Assembly: GCA_964534845.1 (NCBI GenBank)
Contig: CAZHPV010000016.1
Location: 1-40,481, forward strand
From: CALCKU01 sp964534845
GTDB lineage: Bacteria > Pseudomonadota > Alphaproteobacteria > Caulobacterales > Maricaulaceae
DNA: 40,481 nt
Direction: 5' to 3'
Program-made: the position numbers and the translations under genes
Notes under the pieces: model-generated
What the model saw: the letters and a program-made list of their open reading frames with translations, nothing else
Database searches by the model: none
What the model was told of the DNA's origin: nothing
In this document: one piece after another, positions 14,322 to 23,921 of the stretch
Layout: the number at the start of each line of letters is the position of its first letter
Position numbering within the stretch: the stretch's first letter is position 1

Positions 14322-16382
14322 TTAACCGATAAAGTCAAGCCACTCATCTTCAGTGAGTGTTTTAATGCCCAGGCTTTGGGCCTTTTTTAATTTGGACCCT
14401 GCACCCGGCCCGGCAATTAAAAAGTCCGTTTTGGCCGATACACTCCCAGATACTTTTGCCCCCAAACTTTGGGCGCGGGCCTTGGCTTCGTCGCGGGAAA
14501 ACTTTTCCAGCTTGCCTGTAAATACTACTGTTTTGCCCGATACCGGACTATCAGACATAGGCGCTTGAGCGTTTACTACAGTCTCCAATATATCGATAAG
14601 CCGGCCAACCATTTGTTGATTGTCTTCATTTTGAAAAAAGTCCGTTAGCGCTTTTACTTGCCCGGGTCCAACCCCGTCAATGCTCATCAGTTCGGCATAA
14701 ATTTCTGTTCCGGCTTTCGCCTCACGCATCGCCGTTTCAAACGCCGTCCATGTCAGATAATGATTGGCCAGTAACTTGGCATTACCTTGACCAATATGGC
14801 GAATACCCAAAGCATATAAAAGACGTTCAAGCTCGATTGTGCGCCGGGCTGCAATGGCTGTTTGCAAATTCTTAGCCGAAAGCTCTCCAAAGCCGTCCAG
14901 TTCGGCGATCTTGGTAAAGTCCAGACGAAAGAAATCCGCGGGTTCGCGTACCCAGTTTTTCTCATAAAACAAAGCCACTTGTTTTTCGCCAAGCCCGTCA
15001 ATATCAAAGGCTCTGCGGGACACAAAATGTATAAGCCCTTCAATAGCTTGGGCCGGACACCTTAACCCGTTAACACACCGGCGGACGACATCAACCCGAC
15101 CTGTTTTTTCATCAATGTCTTTCTCAGCCGGCGCTTCACAAACAGGACATTTCGTGGGATAAATGAAACTTTCTCCTATCCCCGCTTCCACCACACGCAA
15201 GACTTGCGGGATAACATCACCCGCACGCTGAATTTCAACCTTGTCGCCAACCTTCAAGCCAAGCCGCTTGATCTCGTCTTCATTGTGCAATGTCGCATTT
15301 GAAACTTCTACCCCGCCAACAGTAATAGGCGCCAGCCGCGCAACCGGTGTAAGCGCGCCCGTTCGTCCAACTTGTATGTCGATAGACTCAATAGAAGTGA
15401 CGGCTTTCTCGGCAGGGAATTTATGGGCAATAGCCCAACGCGGTGCGCGTGATACAAATCCCAATCTTTCTTGCAGAGCCAGATCATTGACCTTGTAAAC
15501 CACGCCGTCAATATCATAGCCCAGACCCGATCGCTTCTCGTAAATCTCTCTATAATGCGTCACCATATCCTTATGGGTTTGGTGACATTTCATATCGGGA
15601 TTAATGCTAAAGCCCCATGTTTTAAATGCGGCGACCGCCGCCATTTGTGTATTGGCAAAAGGCGCACTCACACGCCCCCAAGCATAAGCGAAAAATTTCA
15701 AAGGTCGCGTAGCCGTAATCGCAGGATCAATTTGACGCAGCGAACCCGCCGCCGCATTCCGCGGGTTTTTATAGGCGTCTTTTCCGGCCTTTATCTGGGC
15801 TGCATTCATCGCGGCAAAATCAGCATGATCGATATAAACTTCGCCGCGCACTTCCATCACATCCGGCCACCCAGTGCCGCCCAACTGTTTAGGTATCGTG
15901 TCGAGCGTTATAAGATTTGCCGTTACATCCTCCCCGACCATACCGTCCCCGCGGGTTGCGCCTTTAACTAACTTTCCTTTTTCATAGCGCAGCGCGGCAG
16001 AGAGACCGTCTATTTTTGGCTCTGCGCTAAAGGCTATGTCCGCCTGACCGGAGAGGTTTAGAAACCGCCTTACCTTCTGGATAAAATCAAGAACATCCTC
16101 ATCGCTAAAGGCATTATCAAGAGACAGCATTGCCACCTCATGTGTGACCTTGCCAAACTTTCCGGACGGGGCGGCACCGACCCGTTTTGAAGGGCTATCT
16201 TTTCTGATGAGATGCGGAAACCGGGTTTCCAAGGCCGCATTCTCCAACCGTAGCGCGTCATATTCAGCATCAGACAGGCTGGGATTATCATCCTGATAAT
16301 AAAGCGCGTCAGCCGCCTTTATCTCCAAAGCCAGAAAAGCCAGTCGACGTTTCGCCTCAGATTCCGTCATGTCGGGTGACAT
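14322..16382 (-). CDS. ligA: NAD-dependent DNA ligase LigA
   Basis: A 686-residue ligase that seals nicks in replication and repair using NAD. Domains in order: Ia (YYQDDNPSLSDAEYDAL), adenylation with the AMP-accepting lysine in AEPKIDGLSAAL, the OB fold (VGRTGALTPVARLAPITVGG), a four-cysteine zinc finger (CPVCEAP and later RCVNGLRCPAQ), helix-hairpin-helix repeats (ALGIRHIGQGNAKLLA, MSIDGVGPGQVKALTDFF) and a C-terminal BRCT domain (SGKTVVFTGKLEKFSRDEAK). The ATG overlaps the recN stop by one base (TAATG). The stop is three bases from that of the convergent secreted-protein gene, which leaves no room for a terminator. Confidence 0.97.
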   Translation of the reverse strand: MSPDMTESEAKRRLAFLALEIKAADALYYQDDNPSLSDAEYDALRLENAALETRFPHLIRKDSPSKRVGAAPSGKFGKVTHEVAMLSLDNAFSDEDVLDFIQKVRRFLNLSGQADIAFSAEPKIDGLSAALRYEKGKLVKGATRGDGMVGEDVTANLITLDTIPKQLGGTGWPDVMEVRGEVYIDHADFAAMNAAQIKAGKDAYKNPRNAAAGSLRQIDPAITATRPLKFFAYAWGRVSAPFANTQMAAVAAFKTWGFSINPDMKCHQTHKDMVTHYREIYEKRSGLGYDIDGVVYKVNDLALQERLGFVSRAPRWAIAHKFPAEKAVTSIESIDIQVGRTGALTPVARLAPITVGGVEVSNATLHNEDEIKRLGLKVGDKVEIQRAGDVIPQVLRVVEAGIGESFIYPTKCPVCEAPAEKDIDEKTGRVDVVRRCVNGLRCPAQAIEGLIHFVSRRAFDIDGLGEKQVALFYEKNWVREPADFFRLDFTKIAELDGFGELSAKNLQTAIAARRTIELERLLYALGIRHIGQGNAKLLANHYLTWTAFETAMREAKAGTEIYAELMSIDGVGPGQVKALTDFFQNEDNQQMVGRLIDILETVVNAQAPMSDSPVSGKTVVFTGKLEKFSRDEAKARAQSLGAKVSGSVSAKTDFLIAGPGAGSKLKKAQSLGIKTLTEDEWLDFIG

Positions 16383-18067
16383 TAGGAGGCCATTAATTTA
16401 CGCGCCGCCGCCCGCGCTTCATTTGTAATGGTTTCTCCTGCCAGCATGCGCGCAATTTCTTCCTCACGCTCATCATCGTCGATAACCTTTACATGCGTCG
16501 TGGTAACCTCGCCTTTGGACGATTTTTCAATACGGAATTGATGGGCGGCACACGCCGCGACCTGCGCACTATGGGTGACAACAAACACCTGATTATCAGT
16601 AGCAAGACGCGCCAAACGTTTTCCTACGGCATCCGCTACAGCGCCGCCGACACCTTGGTCGACCTCATCGAAGACCATTACCATTTTCGTTTTACCCGCC
16701 AAAGCCACTTTTATAGCGAGGGCAAAGCGCGCCATTTCTCCGCCCGAAGCAATTTTATCCAAAGGACCAAGAGGTGTTCCGGGATTGGTAGAAACATCAA
16801 ATCTCACCTTGTCTGCTCCCTTCGCGCCAGGATGAGCCGGCGTTATTGAGACCTGAAACTCTGCACGCGCCATCTTTAAAGGCGGGAGTTCGGACTTAAC
16901 AGCCTTGCCAAGTAAACTACCTGATTTCTGCCGAGATACGCTAAGCTTTTGCGCAATTTTTTCATATGCTGCCTGCAAGGCAGTCTCACGCTTAATCGCA
17001 GCGTCAAGGTCAGTCCCCACAGTTTCAATCGCCCGCAATTGGGCTGCGAAATCCGCACGTTTTTCAAGCAGGCTCTCAAGCGGGACGTCATATTTTCGCG
17101 CCGCTGCCCGCAAACTAAAAAACCGTTTCTCAATACGGTCTAACGCACCGGGCTCGTTTTGAAAAAACCGCGCGGCCTCACCGACAGCCTTACGTGCATC
17201 TTCGGTTTCAAGCATAGCCCGCTCTAAGGCTTTAGCGGCCCCGTTTAACGCAGACATAGCCGGCATATCCAGATCACCCAAATCTGAAAATTTAGAGACA
17301 ACACGTTCAATGCCAGCCAAAGCGCCTGCCAGACGGTCTTCAAAAGCTCCATTCTCCCCAAGCGTCGCCTCTGCCGCCGATAACTCCGCTAACGCTCCTT
17401 CAGAGCCTTGCAAAAAACGTCGTTGGGCCGCTAAGGCTTCATCTTCTCCGGCCTTCGGGTCAAGACGGTCTATTTCGCCAATAGCATGCTCAAAAAACTC
17501 TCTGTCTTGGGCGGCCTTTTCTTGACGCAAAGTCAGATGTTCGACAGCTTCGCGCGCCGTTTTTAGCGCCTCAAAAGCTTTATGGCAGTCTGTACGTAAA
17601 GGCCAAAGTCCCCCAAAACTATCCAACAAATCCAAATGCGTGTTTACATCCATCAAGCCACGGCCATCATATTGCCCATGGACCTCTAACAATAAAGCCC
17701 CGATTTCGGACAAAAATTTTACACTGACCGGCGCATCATTAATATAGGCCCGACTGCGGCCATCCCGCCCTAATGTACGGCGCAAAATTATATCTTCACC
17801 GGCTTCGATTTCCATGTCGGCTTGAGCCAGGGTCTCCCAGATTTTATGGCCAAGAGGCAATTCAAAACTCGCTACGCATTGCGCCTTTTGCGCCCCGGAC
17901 CGAATAAGACCTTTATCGGAACGTGCACCTGTTGCCATTCCCAAAGCATCAAGAATGATGGATTTACCCGCACCCGTTTCCCCGGTAAGGGCGCTAAGCC
18001 CGGCATTAAATTCCAAATTCAAAGCCTCAATAAGAACGACATTCTTAATCGATAATCCGGTTAACAT
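16382..18067 (-). CDS. recN: DNA repair ATPase RecN
   Basis: A 561-residue SMC-like protein used in double-strand break repair. Walker A is GETGAGKSIILDALG near the N-terminus, the long middle is a helical coiled coil (about residues 160-380), the ABC signature is IASGGEMARFALAIK and Walker B is MVMVFDEVDQGVGG; the start MLTGLSIKNVVLIE is typical. AGGGAGAGGAC precedes the ATG at 18067. In alphaproteobacteria recN often lies between bamD and ligA, as here. No SOS box was identified in the 40-bp gap to bamD, so expression probably comes from upstream. Confidence 0.97.
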   Translation of the reverse strand: MLTGLSIKNVVLIEALNLEFNAGLSALTGETGAGKSIILDALGMATGARSDKGLIRSGAQKAQCVASFELPLGHKIWETLAQADMEIEAGEDIILRRTLGRDGRSRAYINDAPVSVKFLSEIGALLLEVHGQYDGRGLMDVNTHLDLLDSFGGLWPLRTDCHKAFEALKTAREAVEHLTLRQEKAAQDREFFEHAIGEIDRLDPKAGEDEALAAQRRFLQGSEGALAELSAAEATLGENGAFEDRLAGALAGIERVVSKFSDLGDLDMPAMSALNGAAKALERAMLETEDARKAVGEAARFFQNEPGALDRIEKRFFSLRAAARKYDVPLESLLEKRADFAAQLRAIETVGTDLDAAIKRETALQAAYEKIAQKLSVSRQKSGSLLGKAVKSELPPLKMARAEFQVSITPAHPGAKGADKVRFDVSTNPGTPLGPLDKIASGGEMARFALAIKVALAGKTKMVMVFDEVDQGVGGAVADAVGKRLARLATDNQVFVVTHSAQVAACAAHQFRIEKSSKGEVTTTHVKVIDDDEREEEIARMLAGETITNEARAAARKLMAS

Positions 18068-18107
18068 GTCCTCTCCCTATTTCCGGCCCAGCTTACATAA
18101 GATCCGC

Positions 18108-18956
18108 TTAGAACAGGCGTTCGCGTAGGCGGCGCCAATAGGTTCTATCACTTCGGGTCGTGATTTCGCTTCTCAAATCCACGCCAAATTGCGCTAAAAG
18201 CTCATAGCTATCTTCGTACCATTCGCTGGAAGGATAATTATATCCCAAGACAGAGCCCACAAGTTTAGCTTCCTCAATAACACCCAAAGCGACATAGCCT
18301 TCTACAATACGATGCATAGCCTCTTCGACCTGTGATGTGGTTTCATAGTTTTTAACAACATTCTTAAACCGGCCGATAGCCGCAATATGTTGGTTGTCAC
18401 GCAAGTAATAGCGTCCAACATCCATTTCCTTACCTGCCAGATGATCATGGGTTAGCTCTAATTTAAGACGCGCATCACGGGCATAATCACTATCCGGATA
18501 TCGGCGCACTACTTGCTGGAGGGCGGCTTCGGCATTTACGGTTGTCGCCTGGTCCCGGCCGACATCGAAAATCTGGTCATAATGATTTATAGCAATGAGA
18601 TAATAAGCATAGGGCGTACTCTCACTGCCTGGGTGAAGGCTTATGAAACGCTGGGCCGTCGCGATTGACTCTTCATGATCGGCACTGCGGTAATGCGCAT
18701 AAGATGTCATTATCATCGAGCGTCTGGCCCATTTGGAAAAAGGGTGCTGACGTTCTACTTCTTCGAAAAAAAGTTTGGCCCTGTCCCAATCTCCATCCTC
18801 TATCTCATCAAATCCTTCATTATATATAAGTTCGGCCGGACGTTCGACATATGCGAGCCGTTCTTTTTTATCCCCGCCAAAGGTCGAACAGGCAGACAAA
18901 AAGAGACTCGCAATGGCGGAACACATTAGGAGGCGCTGAATTGACGTTGATTTCAT
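18108..18956 (-). CDS. bamD: BamD outer-membrane assembly lipoprotein
   Basis: A 282-residue lipoprotein, the essential partner of BamA in inserting beta-barrel proteins into the outer membrane. The signal peptide ends in the lipobox SAC (FLSACSTFGG) at about Cys22. TPR-like repeats follow: YNEGFDEIEDGDWDRAKLFF, then PFSKWARRSMIMTSYAHYRS, then YAYYLIAINHYDQI and RRYPDSDYARDARLKL. The length is typical. It is downstream of lpxC in the usual alphaproteobacterial order. A GATTC (GANTC) site lies at 18968-18972 just before the start. Confidence 0.95.
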   Translation of the reverse strand: MKSTSIQRLLMCSAIASLFLSACSTFGGDKKERLAYVERPAELIYNEGFDEIEDGDWDRAKLFFEEVERQHPFSKWARRSMIMTSYAHYRSADHEESIATAQRFISLHPGSESTPYAYYLIAINHYDQIFDVGRDQATTVNAEAALQQVVRRYPDSDYARDARLKLELTHDHLAGKEMDVGRYYLRDNQHIAAIGRFKNVVKNYETTSQVEEAMHRIVEGYVALGVIEEAKLVGSVLGYNYPSSEWYEDSYELLAQFGVDLRSEITTRSDRTYWRRLRERLF

Positions 18957-19031
18957 ATAATTTTTCCGATTCCGTCACTATTACCGGACGGTTCTAGACG
19001 AGAAATTGCGCTACGGAAAGTTAGAACTTTG

Positions 19032-19940
19032 TTAGGCACTCACAGATTCTTGTGTGTAATCTGCATCATAGCGCGGTAAAGTCACATATTTCCAAGCATT
19101 CGGCCTCTCATACAGCGTCTTTATAAGCGCATGATTGAGCCGGTGCCCACTTTTAAAGGCCGTAATCCGACCTAGGATAGGCCCAAGAATATAGACATCA
19201 CCCATAAGATCGAGGGTTTTATGGCGAACAAATTCATCCGTATATCGGAGGCCCTCCGGATTTAAAATTTTGTCCCCATCTACAAGAATGGCATTTTCCA
19301 ACGAGCCGCCTTTTGATAATCCCGCCGATCGTAATGCCGCGACTTCATGCATACGGGCAAAGGTTCGGGCCGAAGCCAATCCTTTCCTAAAGGAGCGAAC
19401 GTCAGGTATAACTTCCAACCTCTGATAGCCAATGGCGCTATCCTCGAAGTCAATGGTCACGTCAAGCTCAAGACGGTTAGCAGGTTCTATTTTCGCCCTT
19501 GCATCTTTCAGTCGAACGTCAACAGTCTCCAAAATTTTCACATATCGTCTGGGTGCTGGCTGGCTCAACACGCCCGCTTTATCAATCAGGTCCAAAAAGG
19601 GTGCGCTACTCCCATCACCCGCCGGGACTTCAGGCCCCGTCACTTCGATATACAAATTATCGATCCCCGCCGCAGATAAAGCCGCAAGTAAATGCTCGAC
19701 GGTAGAAATTGTAACACCGGAACTGTTCTGCAAAGTCGTACAATTAACGACTTTTGAAACGGCATTGGTTTGCACTTTAATCTGGTTATCTTGTCCCTCT
19801 AAGTCCGTTCTTATGAACACGAGACCTGTGCCAATTGAAGCTGGCCGCATGTTAAGGCGCGTATGTCCGCCGCCGTGGAGCGTCACACCGCCATAAGCAA
19901 TGGGCGCTTGTATTGTGGATTGCCGCTTTATAAGTGCCAT
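19032..19940 (-). CDS. lpxC: UDP-3-O-acyl-N-acetylglucosamine deacetylase
   Basis: A 302-residue zinc enzyme that catalyses the committed step of lipid A synthesis. The first zinc ligand is the histidine in ISTVEHLLAALSAAG, and the other two are in RHKTLDLMGD (HxxxD). The conserved C-terminal histidine is in FKSGHRLNHALI, and the substrate-site signature GPEVPAGDGSSAPF is intact. The start MALIKRQSTIQAPIAYGGV is the family start. It is separated from ftsZ by an intrinsic terminator and has its own probable promoter, so it is uncoupled from ftsZ transcription. Confidence 0.97.
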   Translation of the reverse strand: MALIKRQSTIQAPIAYGGVTLHGGGHTRLNMRPASIGTGLVFIRTDLEGQDNQIKVQTNAVSKVVNCTTLQNSSGVTISTVEHLLAALSAAGIDNLYIEVTGPEVPAGDGSSAPFLDLIDKAGVLSQPAPRRYVKILETVDVRLKDARAKIEPANRLELDVTIDFEDSAIGYQRLEVIPDVRSFRKGLASARTFARMHEVAALRSAGLSKGGSLENAILVDGDKILNPEGLRYTDEFVRHKTLDLMGDVYILGPILGRITAFKSGHRLNHALIKTLYERPNAWKYVTLPRYDADYTQESVSA

Positions 19941-19993
19941 AATCGCTTAAACTTACCCTAGAAATGCCTATATCGCATGTGAATGCCTAGAGT

Positions 19994-20021
19994 AGTATAG
20001 GGCAAGTCACAATCTATTAAA
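19994..20021 (-). promoter_or_regulatory. Possible lpxC promoter
   Basis: On the minus strand TTTAAT (20016-20021) and TATACT (19994-19999) are separated by 16 bases. The -10 element is good (five of six); the -35 is weak. It lies between the ftsZ terminator and the lpxC start, where a promoter is expected. Confidence 0.35.
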
Positions 20022-20074
20022 GCAGTCTTTCGTATTATTACCTATTTGTGGGAAAACTATAAGCTTCACGCAAC

Positions 20075-20099
20075 AAAAAACCCTGCCTTGGCAGGGTTT
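20075..20099 (-). terminator. Intrinsic terminator after ftsZ
   Basis: Read on the minus strand, AAACCCTGCC and GGCAGGGTTT form a 10-bp stem around two bases and run straight into a T tract (TTTTTT in all). It lies 35 bases after the ftsZ stop and should end the dcw transcript before lpxC. Confidence 0.9.
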
Positions 20100-20133
20100 C
20101 TCGAAACTATGTATTGAAACTATAAAACCGTAA

Positions 20134-21597
20134 TTACCGGTTTTGTCGGCGCAAGAAGGACGGTATTTCCAATTCATCTTCCATTTCATCTCCAAAGAGA
20201 TCACCCGTATTTCTAGGTTTGACAACTGGCTTTGCTTCCGGTTTGGCCACTGGGACTGAGGGCTTACGGCGACCAAAGAAGCCAAATGGCCGTTTCACAA
20301 CATTTTGGGGTTCATGGGTCGGCGCAGGCATTCTGGCTTTCGGCGCATCCGGGGCCCGTTTTACCCGAGGTGGGTAGGGCCGTGGGGCCGTATAACTCGG
20401 TTCCGGATCAATAAATTCTGCCTCTTGTAATTCAATATCATGACTTTCAACCGCAAGGTCCTTGAGTTCTTCTTCCATGCGCGCATCTGCCGGCATTGTC
20501 TTTTGCTGCGCGGCAGGTTCAAGCTGAGCTGAGACATGCGCCGCAGGCTCATCTATATTGACCTCGGCAACAGGGTTGAGCGCTTCAACCGCCGCTTCGC
20601 TGGCATTTGACGCACCGTAATTATAATCATGGTCCGAGATTACACCCGTTGCCACAACAGAAACGCGGACAATGCCGTCCAGATCAGGGTCTTCGGTTGA
20701 TCCCACAATAATATTGGCATCATCATCAACTTGCCCTCGTATCAAACTCGCGGCCTCGTCAACTTCATAAAGGGTAAGATCGCGCCCGCCAGTAATATTG
20801 ATTAAAACGCCGCGCGCCCCTTTAAGGGAAACATCATCCAATAAAGGATTGGCAATTGCACTTTCGGCCGCTTCAATGGCGCGGCGATCTCCAGTGGCCT
20901 CGCCCGTACCCATCATGGCCTTACCCATTTCATCCATAACCGTCCGCACATCGGCGAAATCCAGATTAATCAATCCCGGTACAACCATTAAATCCGTAAT
21001 ACCCCGCACGCCCGAGTTTAAAACCTCGTCGGCCATCGCAAAGGCATCTGACATGGTCGTACTTTCCGTAACAACACGGAACAAGTTCTGATTGGGTATC
21101 GTAATCAGCGTATCGACACAATTTTGTAACGTCTCAACCCCCTCATTGGCCAGCTTCATGCGCTTGGACCCTTCAAACTGGAAAGGTTTGGTAACAATAG
21201 CCACGGTTAAAATACCGCGTTCGCGGGCTGCGCGCGCAATGACAGGCGCCGCACCTGTTCCTGTGCCTCCGCCCATTCCGGCCGCCACAAATAACATATG
21301 GGCACCGTCAAGATGTTCTAAAATTTCGTCAAGTGAGTCTTCGGCGGATTGTTCACCCACTTCAGGCTGCATACCCGCGCCTAATCCTTGTGTGATACCA
21401 CCGCCCATCTGAATGCGTCGATCTGCTTTAGAGAGCGCCAAGGCCTGCGCATCCGTATTCGCGACTACAAATTCAACGCCGTCCAGACCAGACGCAATCA
21501 TATTATTGACCGCGTTACCGCCAGCACCCCCTACACCGATTACAACGATACGAGGCTTAAGTTCTACGGCTTTTGGCAGCGAAAGATTTATACTCAT
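20134..21597 (-). CDS. ftsZ: Cell division GTPase FtsZ
   Basis: A 487-residue tubulin homologue that forms the Z ring. The GTP-binding domain shows IGVGGAGGNAVNNM near residue 20, the tubulin signature GGGTGTGAAPV and the T7 loop (NLDFADVRTVM). A long low-complexity linker (about residues 320-470, Pro- and Ala-rich) is of the length seen in Caulobacter-type FtsZ. The protein ends in the conserved membrane-tether-binding peptide ELEIPSFLRRQ. I chose ATG at 21597 because AAGGTG lies six bases upstream; the frame is open to 21627 with unrelated residues. A CtrA box and a GANTC site precede it, pointing to cell-cycle control. Confidence 0.97.
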   Translation of the reverse strand: MSINLSLPKAVELKPRIVVIGVGGAGGNAVNNMIASGLDGVEFVVANTDAQALALSKADRRIQMGGGITQGLGAGMQPEVGEQSAEDSLDEILEHLDGAHMLFVAAGMGGGTGTGAAPVIARAARERGILTVAIVTKPFQFEGSKRMKLANEGVETLQNCVDTLITIPNQNLFRVVTESTTMSDAFAMADEVLNSGVRGITDLMVVPGLINLDFADVRTVMDEMGKAMMGTGEATGDRRAIEAAESAIANPLLDDVSLKGARGVLINITGGRDLTLYEVDEAASLIRGQVDDDANIIVGSTEDPDLDGIVRVSVVATGVISDHDYNYGASNASEAAVEALNPVAEVNIDEPAAHVSAQLEPAAQQKTMPADARMEEELKDLAVESHDIELQEAEFIDPEPSYTAPRPYPPRVKRAPDAPKARMPAPTHEPQNVVKRPFGFFGRRKPSVPVAKPEAKPVVKPRNTGDLFGDEMEDELEIPSFLRRQNR

Positions 21598-21678
21598 GGC
21601 TAACACCTTTTGCGAATTGTAAAACAAACCTAAATAAATATGGTTTGCATTTGCTTAAGGCATAGTCAGAGAAAAGCC

Positions 21679-21693
21679 TTAAACAGATATTAA
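21679..21693 (-). promoter_or_regulatory. CtrA binding site before ftsZ
   Basis: The sequence TTAA-N7-TTAA is perfect here, in the context GTTAATATCTGTTTAAGG on the minus strand, about 80 bases upstream of the ftsZ ATG. This is the consensus for the alphaproteobacterial cell-cycle regulator CtrA, which represses ftsZ in Caulobacter. Whether it represses or activates here is inference. Confidence 0.65.
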
Positions 21694-21735
21694 CCAAGCG
21701 GCTTTTCGAACGAAATTATGGGTGAAAATATCTGT

Positions 21736-21766
21736 TTTACACCTTATTCGACCTGATTCGTGTCAA
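21736..21766 (-). promoter_or_regulatory. Possible ftsZ promoter with a GANTC methylation site in the spacer
   Basis: A perfect TTGACA (21761-21766, minus strand) begins eight bases after the ftsA stop. The best -10 is TGTAAA (21736-21741) with a long 19-base spacer, so the pairing is tentative. GAATC (21755-21759), a target of the CcrM methylase, lies in the spacer, the position typical of GcrA/CcrM-dependent promoters. Confidence 0.4.
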
Positions 21767-21773
21767 TTTGGGT

Positions 21774-23045
21774 TTAAAAGTTCTCTTTTAGCCAGTGCAA
21801 AGATCGCCCAAATCCACCGCCAGCATAACGTCTTTTGCGGTAGCGGCGACCGGACAAATCTGGCGGCCCGGTAATGGCTTCGTCACTTTCCATAAAGGCA
21901 TGTTTTATCAAGCCTAATCCAACCGCAAAATCTGGCCCCGCAAAGGTTTCATCTAATCCCAAAATACCATGAGGATGCCCAATACGCGTGCGTTTGTTAA
22001 ACACATATTCTGCCAGCTCTCTTACGCCGTTAAGCTGCGCCCCGCCGCCAGTCAAAACAATTCGCCGACCAGAATATTGATCTAGCCCGGCTTCCGCCAA
22101 CCGGTCTTTCAAAATCTCTAATGTCTCTTCTATACGTGAGCGTACAATACTGGTTACAAGTGTCCGGGGCTGTTCATGCAGCTCATCTTGCGCTCCCATT
22201 GGCGGGCAAGGTACGACATAACGATCATCATCTGAACCGTGAAGTGCGGAGCCGTAAATACGCTTGATACGCTCGGCAGCTTCAAACGGCGTGGTTAGAC
22301 CCCGCGCCAAATCGGTTGTGACATTCCGTCCTCCCACAGAAATGGCCTCGACATGGATCAAGGCATTATCTCGAAACACCGCCGCCGTTGTAATCCCCCC
22401 GCCCATATCAATTATGGTGGCCCCCAAATCCCGTTCATCATCTGTAAGCACCGCCAGACCAGCGGCATAAGGTGAAACCGTGACAGAACTAATGCGCAAA
22501 TGAGAACGCTCAACACAATGGGCAAGGTTTCTTAAAGGCCCGACGCCAGCCAAAACAAAATGCATATCAACACCCAAGGTCTGCCCGAACATGCCCCGCG
22601 GGTCGCGAATGCCGCGCTCTTCGTCCACGCTCCATGTTAGGGGCAAGGCATGCAATATAGCATAATCGGCCTGTGCCAACTCGGCCAAGGACGAGTTAAC
22701 AACCCGTTTGAGGTCTCGGTCAGCAACCTCACCGCTGGCAAAAGCCGTTTGAACGGTCAAATGTTGCGATCTTAAAGAACGCGTGGAAACATTGACACTA
22801 ACAGATTGGACGGCCACGCCCGCATCTCGCTCGGCTTTAGCAACAGCGGCTCGTATGCCGTCTTCTGCCGCCGCCAAATCAATAACGGCACCGTTTTTAA
22901 CACCCGCGCTTTCGGCTATGCCCGCACCCAGTAATCTAAACCCGAAATGCGCATCTTTATGGCCAATAAAACAGGCTGTTTTACTCGTACCTAAATCAAG
23001 TACGGCAACCGTATCAGATTTCTTTGCAGACCGTATTATCTTCAT
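21774..23045 (-). CDS. ftsA: Cell division actin-like protein FtsA
   Basis: A 423-residue actin-fold protein that tethers FtsZ to the membrane. Phosphate-1 motif VLDLGTSKTACFIG, the 1C domain, phosphate-2 IIDMGGGITTAAVF and the adenosine motif IVLTGGGAQLNGVREL are all present. The C-terminal peptide GFGRSLHWLKENF is an amphipathic membrane-targeting helix. It lies six bases after ftsQ. About 175 bases of regulatory sequence separate it from ftsZ, which suggests ftsZ can be expressed separately. Confidence 0.96.
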   Translation of the reverse strand: MKIIRSAKKSDTVAVLDLGTSKTACFIGHKDAHFGFRLLGAGIAESAGVKNGAVIDLAAAEDGIRAAVAKAERDAGVAVQSVSVNVSTRSLRSQHLTVQTAFASGEVADRDLKRVVNSSLAELAQADYAILHALPLTWSVDEERGIRDPRGMFGQTLGVDMHFVLAGVGPLRNLAHCVERSHLRISSVTVSPYAAGLAVLTDDERDLGATIIDMGGGITTAAVFRDNALIHVEAISVGGRNVTTDLARGLTTPFEAAERIKRIYGSALHGSDDDRYVVPCPPMGAQDELHEQPRTLVTSIVRSRIEETLEILKDRLAEAGLDQYSGRRIVLTGGGAQLNGVRELAEYVFNKRTRIGHPHGILGLDETFAGPDFAVGLGLIKHAFMESDEAITGPPDLSGRRYRKRRYAGGGFGRSLHWLKENF

Positions 23046-23051
23046 GGGGCG

Positions 23052-23921
23052 TTAAGCGCGATTTGCCTTACGAGGCGTCAGCCCAATCCGGTCGGGCAAT
23101 CGCATATCGATTCTGGATATATTTCTTGCCAATATGTCGTGATTTGAATGTAGTCGCCATAATTTCGCTAATGCCCCCTTAAGATGGTCCGGGGGCAAGG
23201 CAATATCAATTTTCCGCCCCGTCATTGTTTCATACTTCAAATCCCAGCGTTGCGCATTCACATAGACCGCTGCACGGACCTGTCTGGATATTTCTGGAAA
23301 TTCTGCCAGCGTTTGGTGTAATCGCGCCGCATCCTGACCTGCCTGCGGGCCAACAACCAATGGTAAGTGGGCATAGGCCTTCATATCCGCGTCCTCAATC
23401 AAACTCCCGTTTTTATCAACAACCCGCACAACGCCCTCATTTTGCCAAAGCGCATAAGGTCTGCGCTCGACAATCTGAACCACGAGACGATTAGGCCAAA
23501 GACGGCGCACAACAGCATGATCTACCCATGACAGACTCTCGATACGGGATTGGGCGGAGCGCATATTAATATCGAATATGTAATCGCCATGCTTTACGCC
23601 GAGACTTTGGCGTATCTGGTCTTCATTCAAACGTCCCTCTCCCATAACGTCAACACGATCAACTACAAATCCCATGGCGATCAGACGGTTACGTTTGAAA
23701 TCATCAGCTGATTGACGAATATCTGGCAAAAACCCGCCTAGCCAAAGCCCCATAAAAATCACAAATAAAATCAAAGCCGCTAATGAAAGCGTAAAACGCA
23801 TAAAGCCTTTGCGGGTATAAGATGCCGCTCTTATCTGGGCAGTCGCCCAATTACGCGCGCCCGTCAAGCCCGGTTTTATGGGGCTAATGCGTTTAACAGA
23901 TCCATGTCTTATCTCGGCCAT
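23052..23921 (-). CDS. ftsQ: Cell division protein FtsQ
   Basis: A 289-residue bitopic protein of the FtsQBL complex. A basic cytoplasmic tail of about 40 residues precedes one membrane helix (FTLSLAALILFVIFMGLWLG), followed by a POTRA domain (FVVDRVDVMGEGRLNEDQIRQ, then RIESLSWVDHAVVRRLWPN) and the beta domain (IVERRPYALWQNEGVVRVVD). The start overlaps the end of ddlB by 13 bases. The length and the order ddlB-ftsQ-ftsA are typical for alphaproteobacteria. Confidence 0.93.
   Translation of the reverse strand: MAEIRHGSVKRISPIKPGLTGARNWATAQIRAASYTRKGFMRFTLSLAALILFVIFMGLWLGGFLPDIRQSADDFKRNRLIAMGFVVDRVDVMGEGRLNEDQIRQSLGVKHGDYIFDINMRSAQSRIESLSWVDHAVVRRLWPNRLVVQIVERRPYALWQNEGVVRVVDKNGSLIEDADMKAYAHLPLVVGPQAGQDAARLHQTLAEFPEISRQVRAAVYVNAQRWDLKYETMTGRKIDIALPPDHLKGALAKLWRLHSNHDILARNISRIDMRLPDRIGLTPRKANRA

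Noticed and set aside
18957..19031. Terminator between lpxC and bamD
   Set aside because: Only a 5-bp stem (CCGTC and GACGG) without a T tract is present, too weak to call.
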